Assembly: GCF_001005215.1 (NCBI RefSeq)
Contig: NZ_LBNQ01000040.1
Span: forward strand, 62,001-126,000
Reading direction: 5' to 3'
From: Lampropedia cohaerens
GTDB lineage: Bacteria; Pseudomonadota; Gammaproteobacteria; Burkholderiales; Burkholderiaceae_C
DNA: 64,000 nt
Below, piece by piece: positions 19,301 to 27,709 of this stretch. How positions within the stretch are numbered: the stretch's first letter is position 1; each line of letters begins with the position of its first letter. The notes under the pieces were generated by a model that did not search any database, was not told the origin of the DNA, and was given only the letters and a program-made list of their open reading frames with translations. Position numbers and translations under genes: made by a program.

Positions 19301-22238
19301 ACACAACCTGGACGTGATGTGTGCCAGCGACTGGGTCATCGACCTGGGGCCGGAAGCGGGCGATGCCGGCGGTCGCATCGTCGTGGAAGGTCCGCCGGAT
19401 GCGGTGGCCCGGCACCCGACGTCCTTCACCGCCGCCGCGCTGCGGGAGTACGACGCGGCGCTGGCAGGCGGTGCTGCCAATGATGCGCCCTATCTGCTGG
19501 CGGCAGAACCACAGGCCGCATACGCTGCGGCTGCACCGGCGAGCTCCCGTCGCAATGCCATCGAGATCGTCAATGCCCGGGAACACAATCTCAAGAACCT
19601 GTCCGTGGCCATTCCGCGCGGCAAGTTCAACGTGATCACCGGCGTCTCGGGCTCGGGCAAGTCCACGCTGGCGTTCGATATCCTGTTTTCCGAAGGCCAG
19701 CGGCGCTACCTGGAGTCGCTCAATGCCTACGCGCGCTCCATCGTGCAGCCGGCCAGCCGGCCGGACGTGGATGCAGTGCATGGCATACCGCCCACCGTGG
19801 CGATCGAGCAGCGCCTCTCGCGTGGCGGGCGCAAGAGCACCGTCGGCACTGCGACGGAAGTCTGGCACTACCTGCGGCTGCTGTACGTCAAGCTGGGCGT
19901 GCAGCACTGCATCCACGACGGCGCGGCGGTGCAGCCGCAGTCGCCCGACAGCATCGTGGCCCACATCCTGCGCAACTACCGCGGCCAGCACATTGGCCTG
20001 CTGGCACCGCTGGTGGTGGGCCGCAAGGGCATTTACACCGAACTGGCGGAATGGGCGCGCCTGCGCGGACATACGCATCTGCGCGTCGATGGTGCGTTTG
20101 TGCCTACAACCGCTTTTCCCAAGCTGGATCGCTACAAGGAGCACAGCATCGAACTGCCGGTGTTCAGCCTCGACGTCACGCCAGAGAACGAGGCCCTGCT
20201 GCGCGAGCAGGTGGCCACGGCGCTGGAGCATGGCAAGGGGCAGCTGCAGGTCATTAGTCGGCTGGAGGGCCTGTCCGAAGCGCTGGCCGCTGGCACGGGT
20301 GGTCAGGGCATCGGCGTGGTGGCCGGCTATTCGACGCTGCGCGCCTGCCCGATCTGCAGCACCTCGTACCCCGAGCTGGATCCGCGCCTGTTCTCCTACA
20401 ACAGCAAGCATGGCTGGTGCCCGGACTGCGTCGGCACCGGCGTGGCGCTCACGCGCGAGCAGCGCAAGGCGCTGGACGACTCCGCTCCGCTGGACGATAA
20501 CCGAGGCCGCGAGCGCAGCTTCGAGGAGCCCGACGCCGAGGACGTGGGGGACACCGTCTGTCCCAGCTGCCATGGCACGCGGCTGAACGCGACGGCGCGC
20601 GCCGTGCGTTTTCACGGCAAGGCCATCACCGAAATTGCACAGCTTTCGGTCAGCGATATTCGCAGCTGGGCGGAGCAGCTTGCGCTGCAAGGCCGCGAGG
20701 CTGACATTGCCCGCGATTTGCTGCCGGAAATTCGTGCGCGGCTGGCATTTCTGGAACAGGTCGGCCTAGGCTACCTGACGCTGGATCGTGGCGCGCCCAC
20801 GCTCTCGGGCGGCGAAGCTCAGCGCATCCGGCTGGCGGCGCAACTGGGCAGCAATCTGCAGGGCGTGTGTTACGTGCTGGACGAACCCACGATTGGCCTG
20901 CATGCGCGTGACAACCGCATTTTGCTCGATGCCCTGCATACCCTGGCGCACAAGGGCAACACGCTGGTGGTGGTGGAGCACGATGAGGAGACCATTCGCC
21001 ATGCTGACCACCTGATCGACGTGGGCCCCGGTGCGGGCGTGCGCGGTGGCACCATCGTGGCCGAAGGCCGGCCCGAGGACGTGGCGCGCAGCGCCGAATC
21101 GGTGACGGGCAGATACCTGCGCGAGGCGATGCGCCATCCGTTCAGCGCGCGCCGGAAGGTGACGGCTAGCATGGAGGCGCTGACGCTCAAAGGCGCCAGT
21201 CTGCATAACCTGCAGAACGTCAACAGCTGGGTGCCGCTGCATCGGCTGGTGGCGATTACGGGCGTCTCCGGCTCCGGCAAATCCACGCTGGCGCGCGATG
21301 TGCTGCTGGAGAACGTGGCACGCGTGGTCAGCCAGCAATCCACCCGCGCCGGGCGCGAAAGCCTGGCGAAGACCGGCCCCTCGCCGTACCTGCAACACCT
21401 TAAAGGCCTGGAGGGCTATGAGGCGATTGATCGCGTGCTGGAGGTGGACCAGACGCCCATTGGAAAAACCCCGCGCAGTTGCCCAGCCACCTACATCGGC
21501 TTCTGGGATACGGTACGCAAGCTCTTTGCCGATACGCTCGAAGCCAAGGCGCGAGGCTACAGCGCCAGCCGTTTCAGTTTCAACACCGGCGAAGGCCGCT
21601 GCCCGGCCTGCGAAGGGCAGGGCATGCGCACCATCGAAATGAGCTTTCTGCCGGACGTGAAAGTGCCCTGCGAGGTCTGCCACGGCGCGCGCTTCAACCC
21701 GGAAACCCTGTCCGTCACCTGGCGCGGCAAGAACATCGGTGACGTGCTGAAGATGGAGGTGGATGAAGCCGTCGATTTCTTTGCCTCCATGCCCACCATC
21801 GCCCACCCGCTGCAACTGCTCAGAGACGTGGGCCTGGGTTACTTGACGCTAGGGCAGCCCAGTCCTACCCTCTCCGGCGGCGAAGCCCAGCGCATCAAGC
21901 TGGTGACGGAGCTCACCAAGGTTCGTGATGACGTCACCCGGCGTGGCAACAAGGTGCCGCACACCCTGTACGTGCTGGACGAACCGACGGTCGGCCTGCA
22001 CATGGCCGACGTGGAAAAACTCATCCATGTGCTGCACCGTCTGGTTGATGGAGGCCACAGCGTCATCGTCATCGAGCACGACCTGGACGTGATCGCCGAG
22101 GCCGACTGGATCATCGACCTTGGACCGGAGGGCGGCAAAAACGGCGGGCAGATCGTGGCGGCGGGAACGCCGGAGGAGGTCGTGGCGAAGAAGACATTCA
22201 CCGGGGTAGCCGTTGCCAACCTCCTGAAAGGCAGCTAG
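16377..22238 (+). CDS. uvrA: Excinuclease ABC subunit A, tandem-duplicated UvrA
   Basis: A 1953-residue protein, about twice the usual UvrA length (about 940). It contains four ABC nucleotide-binding sites instead of two: Walker A motifs at about residues 50 (GPSGSGKS), 711, 1089 and 1629 (each GVSGSGKS), and four signatures LSGGE-(A/V)-QR. Each half has its own UvrA DNA-binding zinc module (CPVCGGSG...CPECDGS and CPACEGQG...CEVCHGA). In each half the N-terminal site is followed by the EGQRRY segment characteristic of UvrA. It is therefore two UvrA units joined head to tail, and one polypeptide may act like the usual UvrA dimer. Long UvrA forms of this kind are known in some proteobacteria; whether this is the only UvrA of the genome cannot be told. 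The ATG at 16377 was chosen because upstream sequence overlaps the tRNA terminator. Confidence 0.93.
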   Translation: MPPKTSSSQSAAQADVQPGQPVIRIRGARQHNLKNLDLDIRTGELTVVTGPSGSGKSSLVFDTLYAEGQRRYVETFSAYARQFLDRMDKPAVDRVDGVPPAIAIDQTNPVRNSRSTVGTMTELNDHLKLLFARTARLFDRVTGAPVHHDTPQTVLAALQARFGQGEGKTDPRLVVTFAVELPADTSDEQMQQWLSASGFTKVQAAHWVEVPAQSGGGGAKNGSSKKKAAAGKAAPTLRKVLDVVADRFRLSRVEPARVVEALEVAFKRGNGRLAIYVLPDAQDDADTSEASEVLHFSQGLHSPASNLRYQEPTPSMFSFNSPAGACETCRGFGRVIGVDWGLVIPNDRLTLRQGAIKAIQTPAWKEIQDDLMRYAGKEGIPRDTPWNRLTPEQRDWVLHGSPNWNGNWNQTWYGIARFFEYLESKAYKMHIRVLLSKYRSYTTCPACAGARLKTESLLWRIGSKAAADAHLPPQRRFQPVGTQWSQQTLQALPGLCLHDLMQMPLSKLHAFMRTLVPATADHDAQAQATRMLLEEINTRLRFLVEVGIGYLTLDRQSRTLSGGEVQRINLTTALGTSLVNTLFVLDEPSIGLHPRDMQRINLAMLRLRDAGNTLVVVEHDPAVMLAADRVIDMGPRPGSGGGQIVFDGTPAALRNAATLTGEYLSGRKRIDNPARRAVKPGTPRLLLQGARANNLQNVDVAFPLERLVCVTGVSGSGKSTLIQDVLAPALMRAFGKATETPGAHDALLGTDHLADAVFVDQSPIGKTARSNPASYVGAWDAIRTLFAIVPLAQQRGYTAAKFSFNSGDGRCPVCGGSGFEHVEMQFLSDVYLRCPECDGSRYRPEILEVQLERGERLLNVADVLELTVQQALQVFAQDRDVVRALQPLADVGLEYLRLGQPVPTLSGGEAQRLKLAGFLAEAAQSASKSRQQLARKGTLFLFDEPTTGLHFDDIAKLMRAFRKLLDAGHSLIVIEHNLDVMCASDWVIDLGPEAGDAGGRIVVEGPPDAVARHPTSFTAAALREYDAALAGGAANDAPYLLAAEPQAAYAAAAPASSRRNAIEIVNAREHNLKNLSVAIPRGKFNVITGVSGSGKSTLAFDILFSEGQRRYLESLNAYARSIVQPASRPDVDAVHGIPPTVAIEQRLSRGGRKSTVGTATEVWHYLRLLYVKLGVQHCIHDGAAVQPQSPDSIVAHILRNYRGQHIGLLAPLVVGRKGIYTELAEWARLRGHTHLRVDGAFVPTTAFPKLDRYKEHSIELPVFSLDVTPENEALLREQVATALEHGKGQLQVISRLEGLSEALAAGTGGQGIGVVAGYSTLRACPICSTSYPELDPRLFSYNSKHGWCPDCVGTGVALTREQRKALDDSAPLDDNRGRERSFEEPDAEDVGDTVCPSCHGTRLNATARAVRFHGKAITEIAQLSVSDIRSWAEQLALQGREADIARDLLPEIRARLAFLEQVGLGYLTLDRGAPTLSGGEAQRIRLAAQLGSNLQGVCYVLDEPTIGLHARDNRILLDALHTLAHKGNTLVVVEHDEETIRHADHLIDVGPGAGVRGGTIVAEGRPEDVARSAESVTGRYLREAMRHPFSARRKVTASMEALTLKGASLHNLQNVNSWVPLHRLVAITGVSGSGKSTLARDVLLENVARVVSQQSTRAGRESLAKTGPSPYLQHLKGLEGYEAIDRVLEVDQTPIGKTPRSCPATYIGFWDTVRKLFADTLEAKARGYSASRFSFNTGEGRCPACEGQGMRTIEMSFLPDVKVPCEVCHGARFNPETLSVTWRGKNIGDVLKMEVDEAVDFFASMPTIAHPLQLLRDVGLGYLTLGQPSPTLSGGEAQRIKLVTELTKVRDDVTRRGNKVPHTLYVLDEPTVGLHMADVEKLIHVLHRLVDGGHSVIVIEHDLDVIAEADWIIDLGPEGGKNGGQIVAAGTPEEVVAKKTFTGVAVANLLKGS

Positions 22239-22521
22239 CGCGGTTCATTGTCGCCGCTGCTTCTGGCGACAGGGCCGGCGGTAGAACCTAGCCGTGAATT
22301 CTTTGCGTGCTGGGTTGCCGCTGCACGCAACACCGGCGGCCCGTCGCGCAAGTGCGAGGCGGGCACTGCTCGCGTGGATTAACGCCAGCGGCGGCCAGAC
22401 GATACCGATCCGGGCGAAGAAATCCCCATCGTGTCAAGTCACTGCCATCCTTGCGGTGCAAGGCATAAAAAGAATTTGCGCAGGTTCGCAGCGACCGAGA
22501 CCGCGTGGAGCGGGCACTCCA

Positions 22522-24006
22522 TCACACATGGTTCTTCAACCGGCTGCGCAGCAAACGGCTGCGGGCATTGAGGCCACTGAAATGCACGCTGCAGCCGTGT
22601 TTGCGGAAGTTGCGTGCCACGGTGTTGAGGGCGGCGACGGTGGTGGCGTCCCAGATCTGTGCGGCGGACAGGTCCACACGCACGGGCCGGCCTTGGTCTG
22701 CCTCGTAGTCGAACTCCTCTGCCAGTGCATGGCTGCTGGCGAAGAACAAGGGGCCGGAGACAGTGTATTGCACCGGGGCGTTGGGCGACTGCGGCGCCTG
22801 GCGCTGCACCAGCGTAGCGTTGGCGACCCGTCTGGCAAACAGCATCAGCGCGATCACCGCGCCGATGCCTACACCGAGCGCCAAGTTCTCGGACCATACC
22901 GTGATGACAACGGTGACGACCATGGCCAGCGATTCCGGCAAGGGCATGCGCTGCCAAGTGCGCGGGGAAACGCTCTGCCAGTCCACCGTCTTGATGGCGA
23001 CCACGACCATCACGGCAGCCAGACTGGCCATGGGAATAATGGCCAGCAGGCCGCTCAGTACTGAGACCAGCAGCAGCATGGTCAGTGCCGCGGCCGCGGT
23101 AGACAAGCGCGTGCGGGCGCGACCGATGTCGATGTTGACCACGGTCTGGCCGATCATGGCGCAGCCCGCCACCCCGCCATACGCGCCTGCTGCCATGTTG
23201 GAAACACCCAGGGCCCAGGACTCGCGGTTCTTGTCCGAACGCGTGCCGGTTTTTTCATCGACCAGCTGGGCCGTCAGCAACGATTCCAGCAGGCCGACAA
23301 AGGCAATGCTCAGCGCTGTAGGCAAGATGATGGTGAAGGTTTGCCAGCTGAATGGCACGTTCCACTGCGTGAAGTGCCACAGGCCAGGCGCCATCTGGCC
23401 GCTGTCAGCGACGGTGGGCACTTGCCAGCCCATTACGCCTACCAGCGCAACGGCAACAGTAATCGCGATCAGGGGGGAAGGTACGGCGGTCGTGAATTTC
23501 GGCACCAGCCAGGTCAGCAACAGGGCAACGGCAAAGACCACCAGGACGATGCTGCCTTGGTCGAGCACATGCGGCACCTGCGCCATGAAGATCAGGATAC
23601 CCAGGGCGTTGACGAAGCCCAGCATCACGGAGCGCGGTACATAACGCACCAGACTGGCCAGGCGCGATAGCCCGAACAGTACCTGGATGACGCCCGCCAG
23701 CAGGACGGCAGGGAAGATGTAGTCCACGCCGTGCGCACGCGTCATCGGCCCGATCACCAGCGCCACCGAGCCCGCTGCGGCAGTAACCATTGCGGGGCGC
23801 CCGCCCAGTATTGACATCAGCAGCCCCATGGTGATGGAGGCATACAGGGCGGCCTGCGGATCGACGCCAGAGACGACGGAAAAGGAGATGACCTCCGGCA
23901 CCAACGCCAGCGCGGTGACTACGCCGGCCAGCGTTTCCCGCCAGTAGAGGCGCCATGCCGACTGCGGAGGGTGGCGTTTGGCGGGAGCCGCATGCATCGT
24001 GTTCAT
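22522..24006 (-). CDS. SulP-family anion transporter with STAS domain
   Basis: A 494-residue inner-membrane SulP/SLC26 protein. About the first 370 residues contain 10-12 hydrophobic segments, including the family pattern ALALVPEVISFSVVSGVDPQ near residue 40 and GRPAMVTAAAGSVALV. The C-terminal 90 residues form a STAS domain (VSGPLFFASS, then VDLSAAQIWDATTVAAL). SulP proteins carry sulfate, bicarbonate or dicarboxylates; the substrate is not evident. The ATG at 24006 was chosen; an upstream TTG in frame is less likely. A weak AAAGAG precedes it. The 283 bases between it and the end of uvrA hold no gene, only a short hairpin (22249-22271) without a T-run. Confidence 0.9.
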   Translation of the reverse strand: MNTMHAAPAKRHPPQSAWRLYWRETLAGVVTALALVPEVISFSVVSGVDPQAALYASITMGLLMSILGGRPAMVTAAAGSVALVIGPMTRAHGVDYIFPAVLLAGVIQVLFGLSRLASLVRYVPRSVMLGFVNALGILIFMAQVPHVLDQGSIVLVVFAVALLLTWLVPKFTTAVPSPLIAITVAVALVGVMGWQVPTVADSGQMAPGLWHFTQWNVPFSWQTFTIILPTALSIAFVGLLESLLTAQLVDEKTGTRSDKNRESWALGVSNMAAGAYGGVAGCAMIGQTVVNIDIGRARTRLSTAAAALTMLLLVSVLSGLLAIIPMASLAAVMVVVAIKTVDWQSVSPRTWQRMPLPESLAMVVTVVITVWSENLALGVGIGAVIALMLFARRVANATLVQRQAPQSPNAPVQYTVSGPLFFASSHALAEEFDYEADQGRPVRVDLSAAQIWDATTVAALNTVARNFRKHGCSVHFSGLNARSRLLRSRLKNHV

Positions 24007-24147
24007 GTACAAACTCTTTTTTCAAATCTTGGGACGGCGGCAGGCTGCGTGCGAATGCGGTGTTGTCATCCGGTGATCGCAGACTCTGGACACAGGGCGT
24101 CGGCACGCAACCACCACCGTGCTCAGACCCCTGCATGGCAACCCGCT

Positions 24148-24153
24148 GATAAT
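24148..24153 (+). promoter_or_regulatory. Candidate -10 element, 6 bases before the dbpA ATG
   Basis: GATAAT at 24148-24153 is followed by GGCGGC and the ATG at 24160, so a start site about 7 bases downstream would fall on the A of the ATG. No Shine-Dalgarno is visible. The -35 region is not recognisable. Confidence 0.35.
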
Positions 24154-24159
24154 GGCGGC

Positions 24160-25571
24160 ATGAAATCAATCACAGAAGACATTGCGTCAAGCGCGGATGC
24201 GGCCGCTTTCTCGCAACTACAGCTTGGCGCAGCCATGCTGGCCAACCTGCAGCAGCTGGGCTACACGCAGATGACAGCCATCCAGGCGGCCAGCCTGCCA
24301 CTGGCATTGCAAGGCAGGGATGTTATTGCCCAGGCGAGCACCGGGAGCGGAAAAACCGCCGCCTTTGGCATGGCCTTGCTGGCAAGGCTCAATCCGCGCT
24401 GGTTTGCGGTGCAGTCGTGCTGTGCCCGACGCGGGAACTGGCAGACCAGGTCGCCAACGAAATCCGCCGTCTGGCGCGGGCGCAGGAGAACATCAAGATC
24501 GTAACGGTGTTTGGCGGCGTGCCCGCACGCAACCAGATGGCCAGCCTGGAGCATGGCGCGCACGTCATCGTCGGCACGCCGGGCCGAGTCATGGATTTGC
24601 TGGCGCGCGGGGCGATCGATCTGGCGGCCCTCAACACGCTGGTGCTCGACGAGGCGGACAGGATGCTGGACATGGGGTTCTACGGGGACATCGTGCAGGT
24701 TGCCAGCCAGTGTCCCAGCGATCGCCAGACCCTGCTGTTTTCCGCGACCTGTCCGGACGGTATCGCAGCGCTGGCCGCGCGGTTCATGCGCGAGCCGCAC
24801 ACCATCAAGGTGGCTGCACAGCACAGTGCGCATAAGATCGCTTAGCGCTGGTACCAGGTCAGGGAGGAGGCGCGCCTGCACGCGGTGACGCAGCTGCTGC
24901 TGCACTTCCGCCCGGAATCGTCGATCGCCTTTTGCAACACCAAGCAGCAGTGCCGGGATCTGGCCGCGGTGCTGCAGGCGCACGGCATCAGCGCGCTGGC
25001 ACTGTATGGCGAGCTGGAGCAGCGCGAGCGCGATGAGGTGCTGGTGCAGTTTGCCAACGGCAGCTGCAGCGTGCTGGTTGCCACTGATGTGGCCGCGCGC
25101 GGGCTGGATATTGCTAATCTGGAGGCCGTGATCAACGTCGACACTACGCCCGATGCGCAGGTACACATCCACCGCATTGGACGCACTGGCCATGGTGACG
25201 CCCAGGGCTTGGCACTGTGTCTGGCCAGCATGGATGAAATGGGGGCCGTTGGCCGCATCGAGGTGCAGCAGGGGCGCGAAGTGAACTGGCATTCACTGGC
25301 AGCGCTGCCGCCGGCGTCTGCCGCGCCGCTGCTGCCGGCCATGCGCACCATTCAGATCACGGGCGGGCGCAAGGAAAAGATCCGCGCCGGTGACGTGCTG
25401 GGTGCGATGACGCGCGACTTCGGCTATACCAAGGAGCAGATCGGCAAGATCAACGTGAATGACTTTTCCACCTACGTGGCAGTGGCCCGTGGCATCGCCA
25501 GCCAGGCGGCCAGCAGGCTTAACGGCGGCCGCGTGAAAGGAAAAAGCGTGCAGGCACGCCTGCTCGGATAA
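24160..25571 (+). pseudogene. dbpA: DbpA-type DEAD-box RNA helicase, interrupted by a frameshift and an in-frame stop
   Basis: Three collinear pieces add up to a complete DbpA. Piece 1 (24160 to about 24413) has the Q motif and motif I ASTGSGKTAAFG. Piece 2 (about 24414-24842) has PTREL, TPGR, DEAD (LDEADRMLDMGF) and SAT. Piece 3 (24846-25571) has the second RecA domain (ATDVAARGLD, HRIGRT) and the C-terminal DbpA RNA-binding domain (GGRKEKIRAGDVLGAM), which normally targets 23S rRNA hairpin 92. Between pieces 1 and 2 the reading frame shifts by the loss of one base (or four) near 24413. Between pieces 2 and 3 a TAG at 24843-24845 interrupts ...HKIA*RWYQV... in the same frame. Protein-level conservation is otherwise good, so decay is recent or these are sequencing errors. 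As it stands, no full helicase can be made. Confidence 0.85.
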
Positions 25572-25600
25572 GCGTTGGGAGCACTGGCGCCTGCGCCAGG

Positions 25601-25638
25601 AAAAACGCGCTGGATGCCGCAGCGGGGCAGCCAGCGCG
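25601..25638 (-). terminator. Terminator of mqo
   Basis: An 8-base-pair stem CGCGCTGG/CCAGCGCG (25606-25613 with 25631-25638) with a structured loop is followed on the minus strand by five T (A-run 25601-25605). It lies 49 bases past the mqo stop, in the gap to the convergent dbpA remnant. Confidence 0.7.
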
Positions 25639-25686
25639 TGGTGGGTATCTCCATCAGCGGCGGCACGCAGTCCGCGCAGCAGTCAC

Positions 25687-27402
25687 TTATAGCGCGATGT
25701 CCGAGACCTTGGGCACGTCCCCAGGGTTCTCATCAGGAACGGTGCCTGCAGCGCGGTTTTCCAGGCTTGGCGAGGCGATGGCCAGTTGCAGGCTGGCTTC
25801 TGTCGAGGCCCAGACCTTGGCCAGCAGCTGCGGGTGCTCATGAAGCTTGAAGCCATAGCTGGGAATCATCGCCCGGATCTTCTGGCTCCAGGCGGGGGTC
25901 TGCATCTTGTCGGGGAAGGCGCGCTCCAGCAGCGACAGCATGATCGCCGGCGAGGTCGAGCCGCCGGGCGATGCGCCCAGCAGCGCCGAGACCGTGCGGT
26001 CGGCAGACATGACCACCTCGGTGCCGAGCTTGAGCACGCCGCCTTTTTCTGGATCGTTGTAGATGATCTGAACGCGCTGGCCCGCTTCCCAGAGATACCA
26101 GTCCTCGTCTTTGGCTTCGGGCATGTACTGGCGCAGCATGTCCATTTTCTGCGCCTTGTCCAGCCGCAGCTGCTGTGCCAGATAGGTCACGAGCGAGAAC
26201 TCGTTGATGCCGACCTGCAGCTGGGGGATGATGTTGGAGGGCGTGGTGGTCTTGATCAGGTCGAAGTACGAGCCGTTCTTGAGGAACTTGCTGGACCATG
26301 TTGCAAAGGGTCCGAACAGCAGCACCCTTTTTCCGTCCAGCACGCGGGTGTCCAAATGCGGTACTGACATCGGAGGGGAGCCAGTCTCGGCAAGACCATA
26401 CACCTTGGCGAGGTGGCGAGAGGCGATTTCCGGTTTTTCGGTTACGAGAAATTCGCCGCCGACGGGAAAGCCTGCGTACTGTTTGGCTTCCGGAATGCCG
26501 GACAGCTGCAGCAGTGGCAGTGCGGCGCCGCCTGCGCCGATGAACAGAAAGCGTGTGTCGACCGTCTTGATGTCCGAGGCATCTTCCATGTTGAACGCGG
26601 AGATGCGCCAGGTGCCGTCGTCATTGCGCGTAATGGAGCGCACCTCATAGCCGGTGGTGAGATGAAAGTGCGGGCGCTCGCCCAGATGCTGGAAGAACTG
26701 GCGCGTGATCTCGCCCAGGTTCACATCCGTGCCCAGCGGCGAGCGCGTGGATGTGACGACCTGATTCGGATCGCGCCCTTCCATCATGATCGGCACCCAC
26801 TCGGCGATCTTAGCGTGGTCGGTGGCGTACTCCATGCCGGCAAACAGCGGCGAGGCCTGCAGCGCCGCCACGCGCTTTTCCATGAAGGCGCGGTTTTCCT
26901 CGCCAAACACCATGTTCATGTGCGGCGTGGAGTTGATGAAGCCGCGTGGGTGACCAAGGACGCCCTGTTCCACGTGATAGGCCCAGAACTGGCGCGAAAT
27001 CTGGAAGTTCTCGTTGATGGCGATCGCACGGGCAATCTGAACGTTGCCATTCCTGTCCATCGGTGTGTAGTTCAGCTCGCACAGGGCCGAATGTCCGGTG
27101 CCGGCGTTGTTCCAGCCGTTGGAGCTTTCCTCGGCCACCGCATCAAGCCGCTCGAACACCTCAATGCTCCAGTCTGGCTCAAGCTCGCTCAGGTAAGCGC
27201 CCAGCGTGGCGCTCATGATGCCGCCGCCAATCATCACCACGTCGACCATTTTCTCCGCGCTGGCAGCACGGTACTGGCTGCCAAAGAAGTACTGATAGCC
27301 CAGGAGCGCAGCGCCCGCGCCTGCCGCACCAATCAGCACCTGTCGGCGTGTGACGCCACTTTGGGTTGCGATGCTTTCGAGACTTTGTGTGTTGCCGACC
27401 AT
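25687..27402 (-). CDS. mqo: Malate:quinone oxidoreductase
   Basis: A 571-residue FAD enzyme that oxidises malate to oxaloacetate and passes electrons to the quinone pool; an NAD-independent step of the TCA cycle. The dinucleotide-binding motif is VVMIGGGIMSATLGAYL (from about residue 54), followed by the Mqo signature ESSNGWNNAGTGHSALCELN and the C-terminal LGASPGGSTSPAIMLSLLERA. Before the core is a 50-residue extension with TRRQVLIGAAGAGAALLGY, a twin-arginine-like signal or membrane anchor. This suggests tethering to, or export across, the inner membrane. The ATG at 27402 has no Shine-Dalgarno, but a -10-like hexamer sits 8 bases upstream. The gene stands alone with its own terminator. Confidence 0.95.
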   Translation of the reverse strand: MVGNTQSLESIATQSGVTRRQVLIGAAGAGAALLGYQYFFGSQYRAASAEKMVDVVMIGGGIMSATLGAYLSELEPDWSIEVFERLDAVAEESSNGWNNAGTGHSALCELNYTPMDRNGNVQIARAIAINENFQISRQFWAYHVEQGVLGHPRGFINSTPHMNMVFGEENRAFMEKRVAALQASPLFAGMEYATDHAKIAEWVPIMMEGRDPNQVVTSTRSPLGTDVNLGEITRQFFQHLGERPHFHLTTGYEVRSITRNDDGTWRISAFNMEDASDIKTVDTRFLFIGAGGAALPLLQLSGIPEAKQYAGFPVGGEFLVTEKPEIASRHLAKVYGLAETGSPPMSVPHLDTRVLDGKRVLLFGPFATWSSKFLKNGSYFDLIKTTTPSNIIPQLQVGINEFSLVTYLAQQLRLDKAQKMDMLRQYMPEAKDEDWYLWEAGQRVQIIYNDPEKGGVLKLGTEVVMSADRTVSALLGASPGGSTSPAIMLSLLERAFPDKMQTPAWSQKIRAMIPSYGFKLHEHPQLLAKVWASTEASLQLAIASPSLENRAAGTVPDENPGDVPKVSDIAL

Positions 27403-27709
27403 GAATGACTATTATTTCTTAAGTAATTCTGAAGGGCGGGATTATTGCTTCACACGTAAAGTTGGTTTTTTCAATTAGAGGATTCCCTTATTAGTAGGCT
27501 GTTTTTGACATTCCTGAAACGCTTGAATGGGGTATGACACTCGGTTCCGGCGCGGTAACGGACGGCATTTGGTGGAATGGCAGGTCGCGGCTGTACTCAC
27601 CTATACACGGGCTGCCGGGGCCTGTAGATCCGTTCGTAAGGTATCAGAATTGATCCTAGATAGAGCGTCCACCGCAGCCACGGGCCGGAGGACGGCCGCG
27701 GATGGCGCG
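27403..27709. other. 307-base AT-richer intergenic region upstream of mqo
   Basis: The first 120 bases next to mqo are clearly richer in A/T than the surroundings, with several T-runs, as expected for a promoter region. The rest, toward the tolC-like stop at 27710, has no recognisable gene, RNA or terminator. No coding potential was seen on either strand. Confidence 0.5.
27411..27416 (-). promoter_or_regulatory. Candidate -10 element of mqo, 8 bases before the ATG
   Basis: On the minus strand AATAAT (27416 to 27411) is followed by 8 bases and the mqo ATG at 27402. The upstream 100 bases are AT-rich. No Shine-Dalgarno lies between, and no -35 match is obvious. Confidence 0.35.

Noticed and set aside
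16398-20690. A 1430-codon open frame antisense to uvrA.
   Set aside because: It has no recognisable domains and no start context; long antisense frames are expected opposite high-GC genes. The same applies to antisense frames in the P-type ATPase (2486-4126) and the EAL gene (45892-47421).
22249-22271. A 7-base-pair hairpin between uvrA and the SulP gene.
   Set aside because: No T-run follows on either strand, so it is not called a terminator.
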